Assembly (NCBI GenBank): GCA_026413225.1
Contig: CM048553.1
Location: 17,856,501 to 17,920,500 of the forward strand
Reading direction: 5' to 3'
Length of the DNA: 64,000 nucleotides
Source of the DNA: Otis tarda
Lineage: Eukaryota > Chordata > Aves > Otidiformes > Otididae
Part shown: positions 36,601-50,600 of the stretch, one piece after another
Layout of the letters: each line of letters starts with the position of its first letter
Position numbering within the stretch: the first letter of the stretch is position 1
Notes under the pieces: model-generated
Database searches by the model: none
What the model was told of the DNA's origin: nothing
The model's input: the letters and a program-made list of their open reading frames with translations, nothing else
Translations under genes and position numbers: made by a program

Positions 36601-38700
36601 AAAGTAACAGGAAAGAAAAACCCTATTTATTCTGAATAGCCAATGCTTACCCTTTAAATTCTGTTGGATTGCACTAAATGGCCTGATTTATTTTTAAATG
36701 TTCCCAACAGAGAATAGCCTCAGTCTATGTGTAATGACTTTTTACCCTCATTATCTGCACAGTCTGTTTGGGCTCTGACTGGAACAATACCAAGGAGGAT
36801 GTCAATGTTATCTTAGCACGAAATTATTTTCTAATAGACAACTGCATCTGAGGGTTACTGTGCATCCAATCCCATTCCTTTGGCCTTCAAGCCCTATTGA
36901 AGAGACTCCTTTTCAAATACTGCTCAACCTCATAGATTCAATATTGCTTCCAGTTGAAGCTTTACTATTTCACTGGGTGATGGAACAGACCCAATAACTG
37001 TAATGTGCTTTTACTTGCTGAAAAAAAAAAACCTATTATGCTGTGCCTTATTTTGCCATCCAAATATTGTGCTGATAAATACTACTACTGCAGAATTGCT
37101 GTCAAATATTTATTTTTATTGGGAAAATAGCACTCCTTCTGTAGTAGCATGATGTTATCATTTAATTATTTTTTTCTTTTCTCTTTTATGATGGAAAGCT
37201 GCCGTTCAATGAAATATATATTTAAATGCAAAAGAGGCATACCAGTTAATCAGTACAGAATACAAATGCTTTTAATCTGCATCAAAAAAATGGTGGGGCT
37301 TAGAAAAACACCAATCTTTTAAATAGAAAGTATATAAAAGCAATTCCTATCCATGCTCACATTTCCTCAAATACAGTGAAAAACTGCAATTGTCAAATTA
37401 AATTATCTCCACAATAATATATTCTTTTAAGGCTTTGCATTACACTAAGAACATTTTGATGAGTCTTTGATTTCTTTTTTATTTTGCACAAAAATGGACA
37501 TACATAAATAATTTCAATTTATGAAAATGTCAAAAAACCATAGAGATAGATCAAATATTAGCTCTGAAACACTGAGAACTGAAACATAGATGTTTACTGG
37601 TTTCTGGATTTTACCCATCCAATTAATGTACAGAAAATTAGCTCTGAAGGTAGGAAATAAATTAGGCTAGGGATTGCAGTTAGGTATAGCCATGAGCATG
37701 GGCTAATCAATTTTGAGGTGCGTATAAACTAGACGATAGTATTATTACAATCATCTCTCCATTATCTGAGATCATAGGAGACTGAGAACTGATGTAGAAC
37801 AGAAAAAACAGGATATTAGAGACGCTCCAAGGAACACCAGAGACACTTCAGTTATGTAAATAGTAAATATAGTCCAGAAGAGCTTACTAACTCTGAGTTC
37901 AGCACTAGCCAGTAGTGTCAAGACATCATTTGCAGTGTTGCATGAATTTGCAAAGCCATCCTAGGCTCTGCATCTCAAGGAAGCAGTTATATTTCTGATG
38001 AATTACTCAGCTAATAAGCCCCACTAAGCCTGGGGTGGCTCTACAGGTATATGCATTCACTCTGGAATATTTTTGTTGTTGTCATAGCCTTTATCAAGTG
38101 GTGCAAAACAGAACAGAAATGGTGCTAATGGTGTTTTCAGACTTCAAGACATTTCTCAAGACCTTGAGCAGTGTTTTTTTTCCAGCTAGAGACACTCACT
38201 CCAAAGAGCTAAGCAAGTAGAGCACTGCTGACATGGGGCATCCACCTTTCAGTGCCTGCTTTCAAGTCAGGGACCCAGGAGACTTGCCTTTGGACTTGCC
38301 TTTCACTACTAATTATCCAAATGCTACATTTTATTGGGCAAGATGTCTCTCTGTCTGCTTTTGACCAGAAGCTCTATGCAGAGTGAAAAACTTTTCCGAG
38401 ATAAAGTTTTATTTCATATATAAGTATCAAATAAAGTCTTCCATCTTAAAGGATTGGAATTCTCTAAGAAACAGATACTTCATCAAGAAATTCCAATCTG
38501 CTCTCTAATGAGTGAGCCAAACCTGCATGGGTCTATTCAGAAAGCTGACTTTCACTCAGTGCCTACCCCTTGGAAAGGGATTGATTATTTTAATATTTAA
38601 AATACCCTCCCAAAGCCATTAAATAAAAGAAGGCCAAAACCCATTTGCTAATAAAAAGGATTACTGCCAGAAACACACCTCCTGCTTTAAGTGGTTGCTT
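30621..38700. other. Intergenic DNA, mostly unannotated
   Basis: AT-rich intergenic sequence. Only an old CR1 tail at about 34.04-34.11 kb is recognised. A minus-strand frame at 32297-32512, rich in Ala/Glu/Arg, sits in a less AT-rich patch (32.37-32.9 kb) that I cannot assign. No gene or RNA gene is supported. Confidence 0.55.
34040..34110 (+). mobile_element. Probable ancient CR1 3' tail
   Basis: AGATGGACTGGATGACCTGG followed by CAGGCCTTCCTATTAATGTC resembles the GGACTAGATGACC...CTTCCAGCC...TCTATGA end of CR1 elements. It is decayed and the tail repeats are lost, so this is a tentative call. Confidence 0.45.
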
Positions 38701-39059
38701 TAAAGGCAGCCCTTCCTCAAAATGTTTTTATAGCAAAGTAGTTTAGAGTCATTTTTTATGGGTGTAAGAAGCAAGCCATCTTGCCATTTGTCACACAATA
38801 CCCATGTTACCTGGTTTAGCTCTAGGAAGAAAGAAATGGGCCTTCTTAAGGTCCTGCTTATGTATAGCTGCATGACCAGCGTCTGGACCCTCCACTTTTG
38901 CCATGCTCTTAGGGCAGTGGATGCCTCCTCTGCCTTGCCAGTATTTTGTGGGATGAAGAAGGTAAGCCTACCTTGTGATGGGCAGTTGGAAGCAATGGCA
39001 GCAGAAGGGACCTGGATCAGTACCCGGGAACAGAAGATATGGGAGGAATTCTTTGATGC

Positions 39060-39370
39060 AGTGAAAATAGAAAGGTAAAGTCAGGAGGCAACCTGGTGGC
39101 CAGAGGCTGAGCTGAGAAAGATGAAAGAATGAAGACCAAAACAAAAGAGGCCAAAGGAACAGGGGATCCAGCAGAGCATGGGAGGGGAATAACTGAGATG
39201 ACAGACTGAGAAAAGAGTAGTGGGAGTGAGAGAAAAGGAAGGATTGCTGACACGAGAGCACTGCTGAGGAGCAAAGATAAGCACACAGCAGGGATGAAGA
39301 GGAGAGAGTTTTATGAAAAATGAGGTTGAGACAGAAGGCAAATCCTGCAAGTGAAAATATATTAGAGGAG
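39060..39370 (+). repeat. Purine-rich (GA) strand-asymmetric tract
   Basis: About 300 bases of the plus strand are dominated by A and G (GAGAGTTTTATG, GGAGTGAGAGAAAAGGAAGG and similar). It is not a clean tandem repeat. The asymmetry explains the three overlapping minus-strand frames rich in Ser, Leu and Phe here. Confidence 0.6.
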
Positions 39371-39483
39371 AAAGGTCATGTCAAAATAGAGTAAAACTAT
39401 TTATTTTTGTGCTGCTCTTATCTTGTGCATTCTCGAAGCTGCAATTTTGAATCTTATTATGTTTGTGCTCTCCAGCAGCTCAG

Positions 39484-39496
39484 GCTGCCTAGCAAT
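39484..39496 (+). promoter_or_regulatory. RFX X-box-like site 1
   Basis: GCTGCCTAGCAAT fits GYTRCC-N-RGYAAY, an RFX-family X-box with a one-base spacer. The match to the inverted half-sites is near complete. It is 55 bases from a second, better copy. Confidence 0.45.
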
Positions 39497-39538
39497 GCCT
39501 GGCTGGCATGTACTGGCTCTGTCGCACAGAGCTCACTG

Positions 39539-39551
39539 GCTGCCTAGCAAC
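39539..39551 (+). promoter_or_regulatory. RFX X-box-like site 2
   Basis: GCTGCCTAGCAAC is a full match to GYTRCC-N-RGYAAC. It lies within CTGGCTGCCTAGCAACTGGC. Together with site 1 it forms a direct pair about 4.2 kb upstream of the ABI1 start codon. The role is inferred. Confidence 0.5.
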
Positions 39552-41024
39552 TGGCAGGGGGGTGCAATGGGGTCCCTGAACCAGGCTCAGGGATGCAGCC
39601 CTACTCTAAACACCCCTGCTCCCACGGCAAGGCAGGAGGGAGCATCTCCAGTTGTTACAGCTGTAATGAAAACCTTAAAAATATTAATTGGAATAAAGGG
39701 CACGTGGAGGTGCCCATGAGAGTGCAGAGAGCCTGACAAATTGTCTCTGAGAAATGGGAACAGCCCCCCCATTCATCTCTTCAATACTCAGACACCCAGT
39801 GTTGATAACTGAAATACCAATATGGTTAATTATTCTGGTTCTTAAGTTAAGACTCTGTGGGCAGGACGTGAAGCACAGGAAAGCTAACCAACACAGCTAT
39901 GTAGCTTCTTGAGCAGCTACTTCTAATTTGTAGGAAATACCAAAAAGGTAACTTCTAGTCCCAGGAGAAAACCATTAAAGGTATAGCATTAAGTATTCAC
40001 TCAAGACTGTCCCAGTACAGCCACACTTGTGTAACTATATCACTGTAATCAACAAAAATTTTCTTACCAGAACATGAGACTTGGCATTTGGCAGTAGAGC
40101 TGATGTGGCTGATCTGAACAGGCCCTGTGTCTTCCGTGCTTCCAGCTGCCCCCTCAGATCCCTCATTTCCCTTTCCATTGCACTGTCAAAAGTGCTTGTG
40201 AGGCTAAATGACCGAATCAGGAATTTATCCAGCTGAGAAACAGTTTAACAAAAAAATAAAGAGTTATTTTCCAATCAACACTACTGAAGCAAGTACTGTT
40301 CCCAAGGAAAAAACCAAGACACTTGTCAATCCATGGCCTAGAAAAGGGAATAGACAACTACAGAGCTACACAAATTACAGTGCAGGAGAAGTTTCTTTGA
40401 TGGTGCTACTTTGATGTTATTCTACACAGGTGCATTTAGACTACAGTCACATTTTTCTCTCCCAGTCAAAAATGGCCTATGTCCCAGAAGGACAGTGTTG
40501 CCCCTGGAGATCATTATGCTCCACTGAGGAGGAGCAAATCTCAGATGGACAGTTGAGACACCAAGAGGTATATAAGCACATTTTACTCTGAATGGGATCT
40601 CATTCAGGTGATCGTTTGGGTGGAGCTTGAAAAGCATCACTACATTTTTTCCTCTACCAGTCCAGCTGCCCCAGACAGGAAAATTTTAATTCCCAGCTCT
40701 CTTGCACACTTGAAGTATCTCAAGTAGTTGGTTAACTATTCCTTCTAATCAGCAGTGTATTGTGTGGAGCAATGGCAAAGTGTGATAATTAAAAAAACCC
40801 AACAGAATAAAGTAGTTTCTAAAGAAAAACCCAATGCATGCAGTTCAGATGCACACTAGTGTCCTCAGCAAAGGTCAGCTCAAGTCCAAGGTTTATTGGC
40901 TCTAGCTCCATGCTGGTTCTGCTAGATTTGGCCAGGACTTGCATAGCTACTCAAGTATGTCTGTGCTTTCAAGTGCTTTGGAATTGCTTGGTGTACTCAC
41001 CATGCACTCTCATGGAGCCAGGCT

Positions 41025-41053
41025 GGGTTTATTGCATCTGAGTCAATAAACCC
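41025..41053. other. Hairpin with AATAAA on both strands
   Basis: GGGTTTATTG, a 9-base spacer, then CAATAAACCC: a perfect 10-bp inverted repeat. Each arm presents AATAAA on one strand (plus at 41045, minus at 41028-41033). It could act as a two-way polyadenylation point or be the remnant of a small transposon. No flanking transcript is recognised. Confidence 0.5.
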
Positions 41054-43528
41054 TCTGGGAACCTCAGACGTGAGGAACACACCACAAAGACACTCAGGTG
41101 ACCCTGCAGAGAGTCATTTTGAAAGCAAGAGGGCTAGCACAGGGTAGGAGCTAATAAGCCTGCTGATCTAACTACCATGCCTGCACCACGATTCCCAGTG
41201 CATCTCACATTCCTTGGTTACATGGCATGAAATTAAAAAGTCTTGCTGGAGTTGACCTTGCTCAGTGTGGAGCCAGTTTGGGTGTTTCTGGATCTACAAT
41301 GGGTCAATCTACCAGGCATCGGAATAACTCTCGGCTGTGCCAGGAAGGCTGAAGAACAATCACAATGCAGATGTCACAAGGTGGCGCTCTTTGACGCGGT
41401 CTTCCTAGGTCTTCTTGCGTTGCGAGCACATTTTGATGTAGAGTTAGTAGGTTTTTTGGTTTGTGCAAGGCCTTTTGGGTCGAGATCTGCTGGAGGAAAA
41501 TTGGTTGTAAGTCCTCCTGGAGCCTCTGCTCTACTGCTTGAGGCAGGTATGTTTCCTGGGAGCCAGCACTGCTCCGCTCAGCTGCTGTCTTGCCACCTGC
41601 TTGTAGGACTAGGTTGCTGGCCAAACTGAACCACAATACAGTTAGCAAAACACACACCACTGGTTTTTCTCATACTGGAAAAGTTGACGTGCAAGGCCCC
41701 ACACATCTGCCATCTCTTGGTACAGGGGCAGCAATAACATTTTAAAAAGAGTCGACAACAGTTGTGCTGCATTTGAGGATGTTAACAGCTTCCATGAAGT
41801 CAGTTTGTGATCTGTAGGCAATTACAGACTCATCCAAACCAATGGGTGTTAAGCAATTTGCAGCCAGACTGAATAGAGAAATCAAATTTGTCTTTGTATT
41901 ACGATAGCTGGAAACAAGAAGTCATTGCCTGAGATGGTTTCTGATCACACTTGCCCTGGGACCCATTAAAAGCTTGTCTATAACTCAATACTCCTGCAGA
42001 TAAAATTTAATTATTTTACATTAAAAGAGTACTTGGAATCCAAAATAAAATGTTTTATTGGAAATTACATGCTGTCCTAAAGAGAGTTATTGAAGCCACT
42101 TTGGAAACAATTTTGCTAAGCTGCCAAATGAATTAACCATCAGAAAGCAGCAATGTAGATACATTTCTATCCCACCACAAGTGCTGCAAATGTACCAGCT
42201 CCTTCCTCTGCTGTCCCAGACAGCACTCAAATATCTTTCTTAGCACCTGCCTAGCTGTTCCCAGACAGGGGGATGGGGTATTTTTTGTAACTCCAGCTGC
42301 AAAGACCTTCCAAGGCCCACTGGTCATTCACAGGTTCCTTACCATTCATCCTCACTTCCACAGTTCTAGACTAAGATGCTGGAGTTTGATGACCTCAAAG
42401 GGGAAGAGAGGTCTATTTTTCCTCTCTCCATCCTGATTTGGAGACATCAGCAGGTATAGCAAAGGATCCTGACCAGAACAGTTTTCAGTGCTGCAAACAG
42501 AAGATAGACTCCAAAGGACATGCAAAATACCCCATGATTACGCAGAGATGTGTCAGTCTGATCCTACTATAATGTGTTTGAGAGTATTTTTTTTTCTGAA
42601 ACGTGCTGACTTTTCACCGCTGTGGGTTTCTCCGGGACCACTACTAAAACGCAAAGACTGATACCAGTTGCGTTTGTAACTGCATACACACAGCACACAA
42701 AGCCAAGGCATGAATAATGGGCCTTGGAGACAGCTTTTTCTGGGCCTGTTACTCATTGCAAAGGCAGGCTTGGACATCCCAGTGTAAAAGCCACCTGCTG
42801 TTATTGGCTTTTCTTCTGGTATGATCACAGAAACAGGATTTTGCTTACAAAAAAACCCCACATACAAGAAAGATTGTATTAAATAATCACCAGACCCTTA
42901 TCTTCCATCCTTTTGCAACAACTAGAGGAGGCCCTGAACGATGATTAACAACTGAGGTAGAAGAGTGGCAGGAATAATGTATTTACCTCAAATATTTAAG
43001 TTCTTATGAAACTAAACCCAGAAAAATGTTAATTGTCAATTATTACTCCTGGGAAGGCCTTCACAAAGATCTACACAGCTTAGATTCTGTATTTCTCCCT
43101 CCCACTCATGATAACCCCCTGGGAAGGGACTAATTGCCCCTAATTGTAATGTTCCTATCATTTTTACCAATTTTATTGTCATCTTACAAATTTCTAGCCT
43201 GACAGGAGGCCGGATAACCAGGGCTGCACTTCCCTCCCAAACCCTCTTGGCTTCTCCTGGAGAGAGGCATTGCCTCACGGCAGCACTGGTGGGGCTGACC
43301 GGTTGTTTGGGTTTTTTTTTGTTTGGTTGTTTTGTTTTTTTTTTTTTTTTGAGGGAGGCCGGGGAAGAACACAAGGGTCTCCCCTCGCCTCTAGGTGCCC
43401 ACAAGGACAGTCCGACGGTCCGACAACCCTGCTGCTGCCCTCCCGCCGCTCTTCGCAGCGGCCAGCCTTCGGCAGGCGACGCCTGCGCACCGCCATCTAC
43501 CCTCGGCGGCCGAGGGCGGCAGCCATGA

Positions 43529-44017
<489 letters not shown>

Positions 44018-44580
44018 TGAGGGGCAGCGCGGCGCCCGGCTGCCCCCGCCGCGGCTCCCCGCCCCGCAGCCATTCCCTCGGGTTTGGTTTTTCTTTCAAC
44101 TTTTACAGCCGAACGACTGGGCTTCCCTCCCCCCCGCCCCGCTCCAGAGGGGAAGGGAGGGGGTTATTATGTCAGTCCGGCTGGGAGGGTGTGTCTTTTT
44201 TTTTTTTTTTTTTTTTTCCTCCTCTGTATTTATTTATTATGAGTCACATCCCGGAGATCTCCCTGGGCCGGGGTGGGGGTTGAGTGGGGCATGAGGGCCG
44301 CCGGGCCTCTCCCTGTGGCCAGCTCAGAGCCAGTATCTCAGGTTTTCCCCCTCGCTTCCCGGCGGCGCGGCTCCCTCCGGGGGAAGCCGGCGGGCCCCGG
44401 TGCGGCGGTTGGTGACGGTTGCTGAGGCGGGCCGTTCCGCGCGCCTTCCGCGCCTCACGTGGAGCGCGGGTGCCGGGCGGTCCCTCCACCGCGCTCCGCC
44501 GGAGCCGCGCCGGCAGCGCGGGGCCGCCATCCGCAGCGGCGCGGCGGGCGTGCGGGGAGCGGAAGGGGCCCCGCACACCA

Positions 44581-44603
44581 GTGACATCACGTAATTCAGT
44601 CAC
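44581..44603 (+). promoter_or_regulatory. bZIP-like (CRE/ATF) cluster in early ABI1 intron 1
   Basis: GTGACATCACGTAATTCAGT plus CAC. TGACATCA is one base from the CRE TGACGTCA, and TCACGTAA overlaps it. The block is bounded by inverted GTGAC and GTCAC. It lies at the downstream edge of the CpG island. Motif evidence only. Confidence 0.35.
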
Positions 44604-47600
44604 CGGGGGCGGGGGGAGCGCAGGGGGATCCGCGGTGGGAACCAGGCACCGGGGGCTGCTCGGCGAGGCGAAAGGAACGGCGCTGAGGGCCCGCGTCGCC
44701 GCAGGGAGCTGTGTGCGGGGGCAGGGAGCTGCCCGTGTGCAGGCACCGCTGTGTGAGCGTGAGCTGGTGTTTCAAAATGGCAATCGGTGCCTCTCGCAGG
44801 CTCCGCAGTTCAAACACCCGATAACAATCGTTTCAGACCGGGGCTCCGATGCTGGAAGAGGCTCCGTGTCTCCACCGGTCGGTGTGGATTTTTTTTTCCC
44901 TTAGATTGCCAGTACTTCTCGGCCTTGCTTGAAGTCTGTTTTTGTGAAGCTACTTCAAGCACGATTTGCTCTTATTATTTTTTTAGGATTTGCAGTGCCT
45001 AACTCTGTAAGTCTATATTTGTAGTCATACTGATGTAGATATGGAACCATCCAGAGATGCTCAAATTCAGCTGGGTTTTTTTAGTAAAAAAATTGAAAAG
45101 GAAAAGCAAATAAACTCCACTTTACTTACTAGATAGCTTGTAAAGTGAACTTGTTGAATCTAATCCTAAACTACCTGTGATTAGTATTTAGTACAGGTTA
45201 TTAAATTGTCTGGCATCCATCTTTATTGGTAAGCTCTCTTACTGTTTTTAGTAATGGAGCAGCAAGTTTTGAAAACACAGCTTTTGTAATATGAAGTTAA
45301 ATATTTTTTAAAAAAATATCTGCTTGGATTAAAACTGCTCTAACAAGCCATGTTTTTAAGATTTTCTTTTTTTTTTTTCTTTTTCTTTTTTTTTTTTTTG
45401 GTGGTATGTGAGGTAGTATGAGTTAATGTCTATTTACCCTTCCGAGTTGTTTGCTCCACCCAAACAAAGCTGCTGATATAAATGCTTCTAAGAGGCGAGG
45501 TTCATTTGGTTTTACTCATGGGAAATATGACAAATACATGAGCATGGTAATTGCAGCACAAGTTTTGACCTGTCTCCTGCTCCCGACTTTTTCCCTGTGT
45601 CAGAAAGTTACAGAGAATCTTCAGTTACATCATTTTCTTCAGAGTCCTGAAACTTGTCTTTTCTTTCTTCAAGCAAACAAACCAAAAACCTCAACACTTG
45701 AGTTAGTCCCTATATGGTCATTTGGAGTAGCTTTTCTTTTCTTTTAATTTGGTAGCTCATTTTCACCTCAAGTATCAAGGTCAGCTGGATATGGGATTGG
45801 TACAGTCTGTTTTATCTGTGTACAGCTGTGTTTACCCCTTTTGAAAGGATGCTGGAATTCTAAAATTCCTAATGAGGACTTGTGCAGCAGCTTTGAAAAA
45901 TGTATACCCCGCTTGTATTTACACACATTGTTCCTTTACTCTGTAAAAGTGGCAAATATATTGATAAAATTATAGATTTTTTTTTAAATGTGTGTTGGAG
46001 GTGTTTTTTTTTTTAATCAGCACTTTATACAAAGCCATCTGCTCTCCAGTTGGACTACTGAACAGATTATACTTCCAGTGCCTGTGGTGGGGCCACTGCA
46101 GGATTAGGCAATATGACACGGGCACTGGGTTATGAGATTTGGGAGCATGTGCATATTGTGGGATAGGAAGGAGGAAAGGAGAGGGAAGAGGCTTAACCAA
46201 TACATAATACAAAGTGTTTGTATTTAATGTAATTGAACATTTTATAAAAAAGGCAGGCCGGAACAGAAAACCTGGCCATGAAGTGAATGTTGAAATAGTT
46301 CAGAAGTAGCTTCACATCATAACTGCGTAGTACATAACTGATTCAATCGGGTCTCTTTGAGTTTGGATAGCTTTGAATTTGGAGAGTTTTCTCACTTCCT
46401 GTGTGAAAGGCTATGTACTCCTTACTAGGAAAACTTACTGTGTGCTGTGACCCACTCTGCATTGTGGCATTAAGGTGGAACAAGTTTGACTATTCCGAGT
46501 ACTGGTACTAACAATTTATAGTAATTGCCATAGGACTCAGCTATTTATTCAGAACTCTTGATGTTCTCAGTCTTATGTTTTATATTCTTTGCTCACTTAA
46601 GCAGGAAAGTAATTTCCCACCCCCAATATTGCCATATTCAAATTATATCTGTATTTTTGGCTCTGAAAGCATAGGAATCTTGTTTTATCTATTTCACTTA
46701 ATCTGGGAATAACTCTGCTAAAATTTCAGTCACACTGATTTTTTTTGAAGATAACTTGTCTTCGATGTCTTTAGGGACTCCTTAAAAAAAAAAAAAAATC
46801 ACCTGGTTAGAAGTTGTCTCCCTAATGGTAAATGTAGTTCTATTGACAGAAAGTGTCCTTTTACTGAAGCATTTAGGAAAGATGACAGCATTTGCAACTC
46901 AGGTTGAAAATCGCTGCTCTTAGAAAGGTGGGAAGCAGTTTCTTGCTAGGGCAAATTGTATTACTGCCTGGCATTCTGATTTATTCACAGTTTGCACTCC
47001 AGACCATGTGTATTCTGGTTATCTAGAAAGCTTATCTGATAGGAAGGGAAAAGAATTTGGGAGAAGCAGAGCAATTAAGTTTCTAAGGATCTACAGTGCT
47101 AAAAGGAAAGTACAGTATGGTAGCAGTCTTAGCGAGGATGGGAGAGAGAGAGGGAGACAGAAAAAAAGGAAAGGAAACTAAATGTAGAAGTAGTAACTGG
47201 AGGAAGTTGTGATGTTATTGGTGGGGATTTTGGCTTTGACTAGAAGGAAGAAGGCATTATAAGAACATTACTGTACGTAATGTGTAATAAGATACAAAAT
47301 CTGTTATGTTTCTGGTTGAAGCTTTAGTGACAAGCAGGTAGAAAATTAGATTCCTGTTTTCTTTTAGATAAGAGACTTAAACTCTGAACAGTTTTAAGAG
47401 CAGATTTTGAACCTTGAATCTTTAACTGAAACCATGTGTTTGTCTCCTGAAGTAAGTTTTCTTAAATATGGAGAAATTATATTTTTCTTAATTTTTTTTT
47501 TTCTGTCACTCTTTAGAATCCTGATATGACTCTGTTCTCTTATGATGGAGACAGTTGCTTGTGGATTGGCTTACCTTTATAACAATATTCAGGTTAAGCG

Positions 47601-50600
47601 AGGAGAGGAGAGGTAAAACTGTCTTATAATAGAAATAAATGAAACTTCTTCATAGATGCCGTATAAATGTAAATTCCGGTACCTCATGCCTTCCCCAAAT
47701 CTTTTTGCCTGCAAATAAAGTCTTGGGCTAGTCCCTTTCAGTATGCATGTAACTGTGAAAGGTTATCTGAAAATCTGTAGCATAAAGCTAAAGACACTAG
47801 TGAGGAATCTCATTGGTATCCTAAGGAGTGTGAACTGCATCAGTACTAATACGGAAGTAACATATGGAGTTAAAGCACTGACAGTTCTAATTATCATTCT
47901 TCAGGTGAAAATATTAACTTCCAGAGATATTCTCCAGTCAGTTTCCTGTCTGAATTAAATTAATTTTCAATTTTTAATGAACTTATTTACAATAACTAGC
48001 TTATGAGGCATTAGAATGACACAGGAAACCGCTATCTCCAGTGTTACTGCACTGATGATTTCCTTTTGAACAACTTCAGTTGGCTGGTGTAGCACAGAGA
48101 GGGCTCTCTGCGCTATAAAGCACTGCTTACAACTCTCCCCTACCGTCTAAATTGAATGTTTCTTATAGTCTTGTTTATGCATAGGCAGATACATAGTTTT
48201 CAGTGGTCTCTTTGCTTCTAGACCACTTGGGAAGATCCATTTGTAATTTTTTTTTTAAGCTCAAATATTGTTTTAATATGACTGAGAACCTCCAAACGAA
48301 TAGCTTGGAATATGTGCTACTTGTGTAAATTCTGATCTTGGTGGTCTCTAGTGGGTAGACTTAGCAGCTTTAGAAAATAAATTAAGTGAAAGACCTTTTA
48401 AGGAAGTAAGTGCTATGTTGCCTAAATGTGTGGGTTTGTTTTTTTTTTTTCTTGTGGTGTTATTTCCTTCTGTAGCTTCCAACTAGTATGTGGAAACTGA
48501 GTTGTGAGTTAACAAGCTATTCTGGGTAAAATAGACAAAAGCAGGGACAGAGTTCAGTTTGACTGCTGTTACAAAAAAATTTAAAGTCTCTTTCCAGTTG
48601 GTAGAAAAGTAAGTGCGTGGGCTTGAGCAGAAGTGTTGCATTCAAAAAGTTTCAACGTTTCATATAGGAATGCTTTCTGTTTGATAGGTGTGATGTTTTA
48701 CCCTTCCTGTACAGTAGACAGTACATATTGGAAAGGAAATAACTTTTTTAGTGCTGTTTCTTTTTCCTTGAATATTGGTAACTGATCTGACATCAGTTTC
48801 ATTGTCTGCTCTATGGAAAGTGGTGTAGCTTAGTTCATTACAAAGAAATTCACTCAGAATGTGTGGAAAGGAAGGAAGGTCATTAAGGAAATGACCTGCT
48901 TTAAAAGGATAAATGTTTTAAATTGTCACTAATATAAATCTTTTACATGCTGCGAGAACTTGTGTGCTTTCATGTTCATAGGTTAATTAGTTTTTATTGA
49001 GAGTACAGTTATTCCCCCTTCCACACCCTCCCCTTTCACTGCTAAATTTGCAACATTTTACAAAATAAGCAAATTAAGCTAGTTCACTTTCTGTTACACA
49101 AAAATATAATTCAAAATCAGAGAGCTTGAGAGCAACAAGAGAAAATATGAATGTACTGTCCACTGTGCTTTGAAGGCTTACATCGTATTCTATAAGAAGA
49201 GATGTTAGCTTATATTTTTAAAGACTGTTCTTTTTTAAGGGGGTTTAAGCAAGTGTTTGGCATCAGTATAAAAGGCGCTGGCTGTTCTGTGTGTGGTTTT
49301 TAAAAAAAAAAAAACCCAAAAAAACCAAAAAAACCAACAAAACTTGAGTACAGGTTTGTAGGCTAGGCTTGTAGCTCCGTGCCTTGTATAGGTCTTCTGT
49401 GCCAGTGCGTTGTCTGTGTTTTGGTAAATACAGCTGTATATGTATTTAGCTTGAAAGCAGCAAGGAGATAACAGTGCAGCTTCACTGAACCAGCAAGTGA
49501 TTACTCTGCATATACAGGAAAGGGATCCTACAGTGTTGTATGTCTGGTTTGTGTCCAAAGGAGGTAGATGATATGAGTCCAGCTTTTCCAAATTTGAGAT
49601 GTTTCCACTAATTTTGGTACATTTGGTTTAAGAAGCCAGCAAGATGTCAGCTGCTCTTCCTGCTCCATTTTTTTGTTAGTATTTCAGCAGATGATTGTCA
49701 ACACTGTGCTACCTTTAATCAGGCAGAGTAAAGTGGATTGGGATAAGCTTTTATGGATGCATACTGCTTCTTCCACAAAAGGAAGTGCTGTCCACTCCCT
49801 TCCATTCGCACATATGTTAGAAGGAAGGAGCTTGCAAATTGTCTGTCAGTGTGTGTTAAGCGTGATCCTTGCTCTCTGTGCTGCTCTCCCTGTGCCCAGC
49901 CCTGTGGAATTGGTGGAAGATAGATGACATGCGTAAGAGGAGCAACTCTCTAATCCTTACCTCCCTCTGGATCTCTGGGAGCTCGTTGCAGTAAGTAGCT
50001 CTTATGGTAAAGAGAAAATAGATGGGCCTTGAGGAGGGCTCATAAAGTGGATCATGTTGTAATGAAGGCAAGAGTACAGGAGCAGGCTGTGTATATGTAG
50101 GAAGCATTATACCTTTGAGGGCAAAGTTCTGGTTAGTATCTATGTTACTGATCTAAGTTTAACAACTGAAAACTCCAAACTGAACCAAAAAAACTGATAC
50201 AACTTCCCAATGTCTTTTGTTTAGTATTTTAAACTGTCTTTGTTTTGCAGAAGCATAAATGGAGGCATAGAATTTATAACTGTCTTGTGAAAGGTCATAT
50301 AGGGACGTGCTGTCAGATTTGGGAACAGAACCTGATTGTTTGGACTCCAGTGCTGTGCACAAGGGTTTCCCCATCCTCCTTTCCAAATTGGCTCTATTAC
50401 AGTACAACACAGCAAAAAGTGCATGTTTGCAGAAATGCATAGACAGCGCCCACAGAGAGTGCAATGAATCCGTTGCGGAAACATGCACCTGAAACCGTCA
50501 TTGAACTCATTAACAGCAATTTTTAAGAGTTTTACCTATGTCCTCTCATAAGAACCTTGAGATTCAAACTTTCGGCTTTGCAAACTTCTGGAGTTACATA

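Larger units (their letters stand above)
38700..43380. other. Intergenic DNA upstream of ABI1
   Basis: Contains a purine-rich tract (39060-39370), the X-box-like pair (39484-39551) and a hairpin with polyadenylation-type hexamers on both strands (41025-41053). Open frames of about 100-130 codons at 38758-39078 and 41243-41660 have no recognised homology. No gene is supported. Confidence 0.55.

Noticed and set aside
38758..39078. 106-codon plus-strand frame followed by a GTAAAG donor-like site
   Set aside because: Low-quality peptide with no homology. The donor is weak and no acceptor or promoter is evident.
41243..41660. Overlapping 128- and 118-codon frames on opposite strands
   Set aside because: The minus-strand one has a Gln/Leu-rich, coiled-coil-like stretch, but I recognise no family and see no splice or promoter context. 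Chance is the simpler reading.
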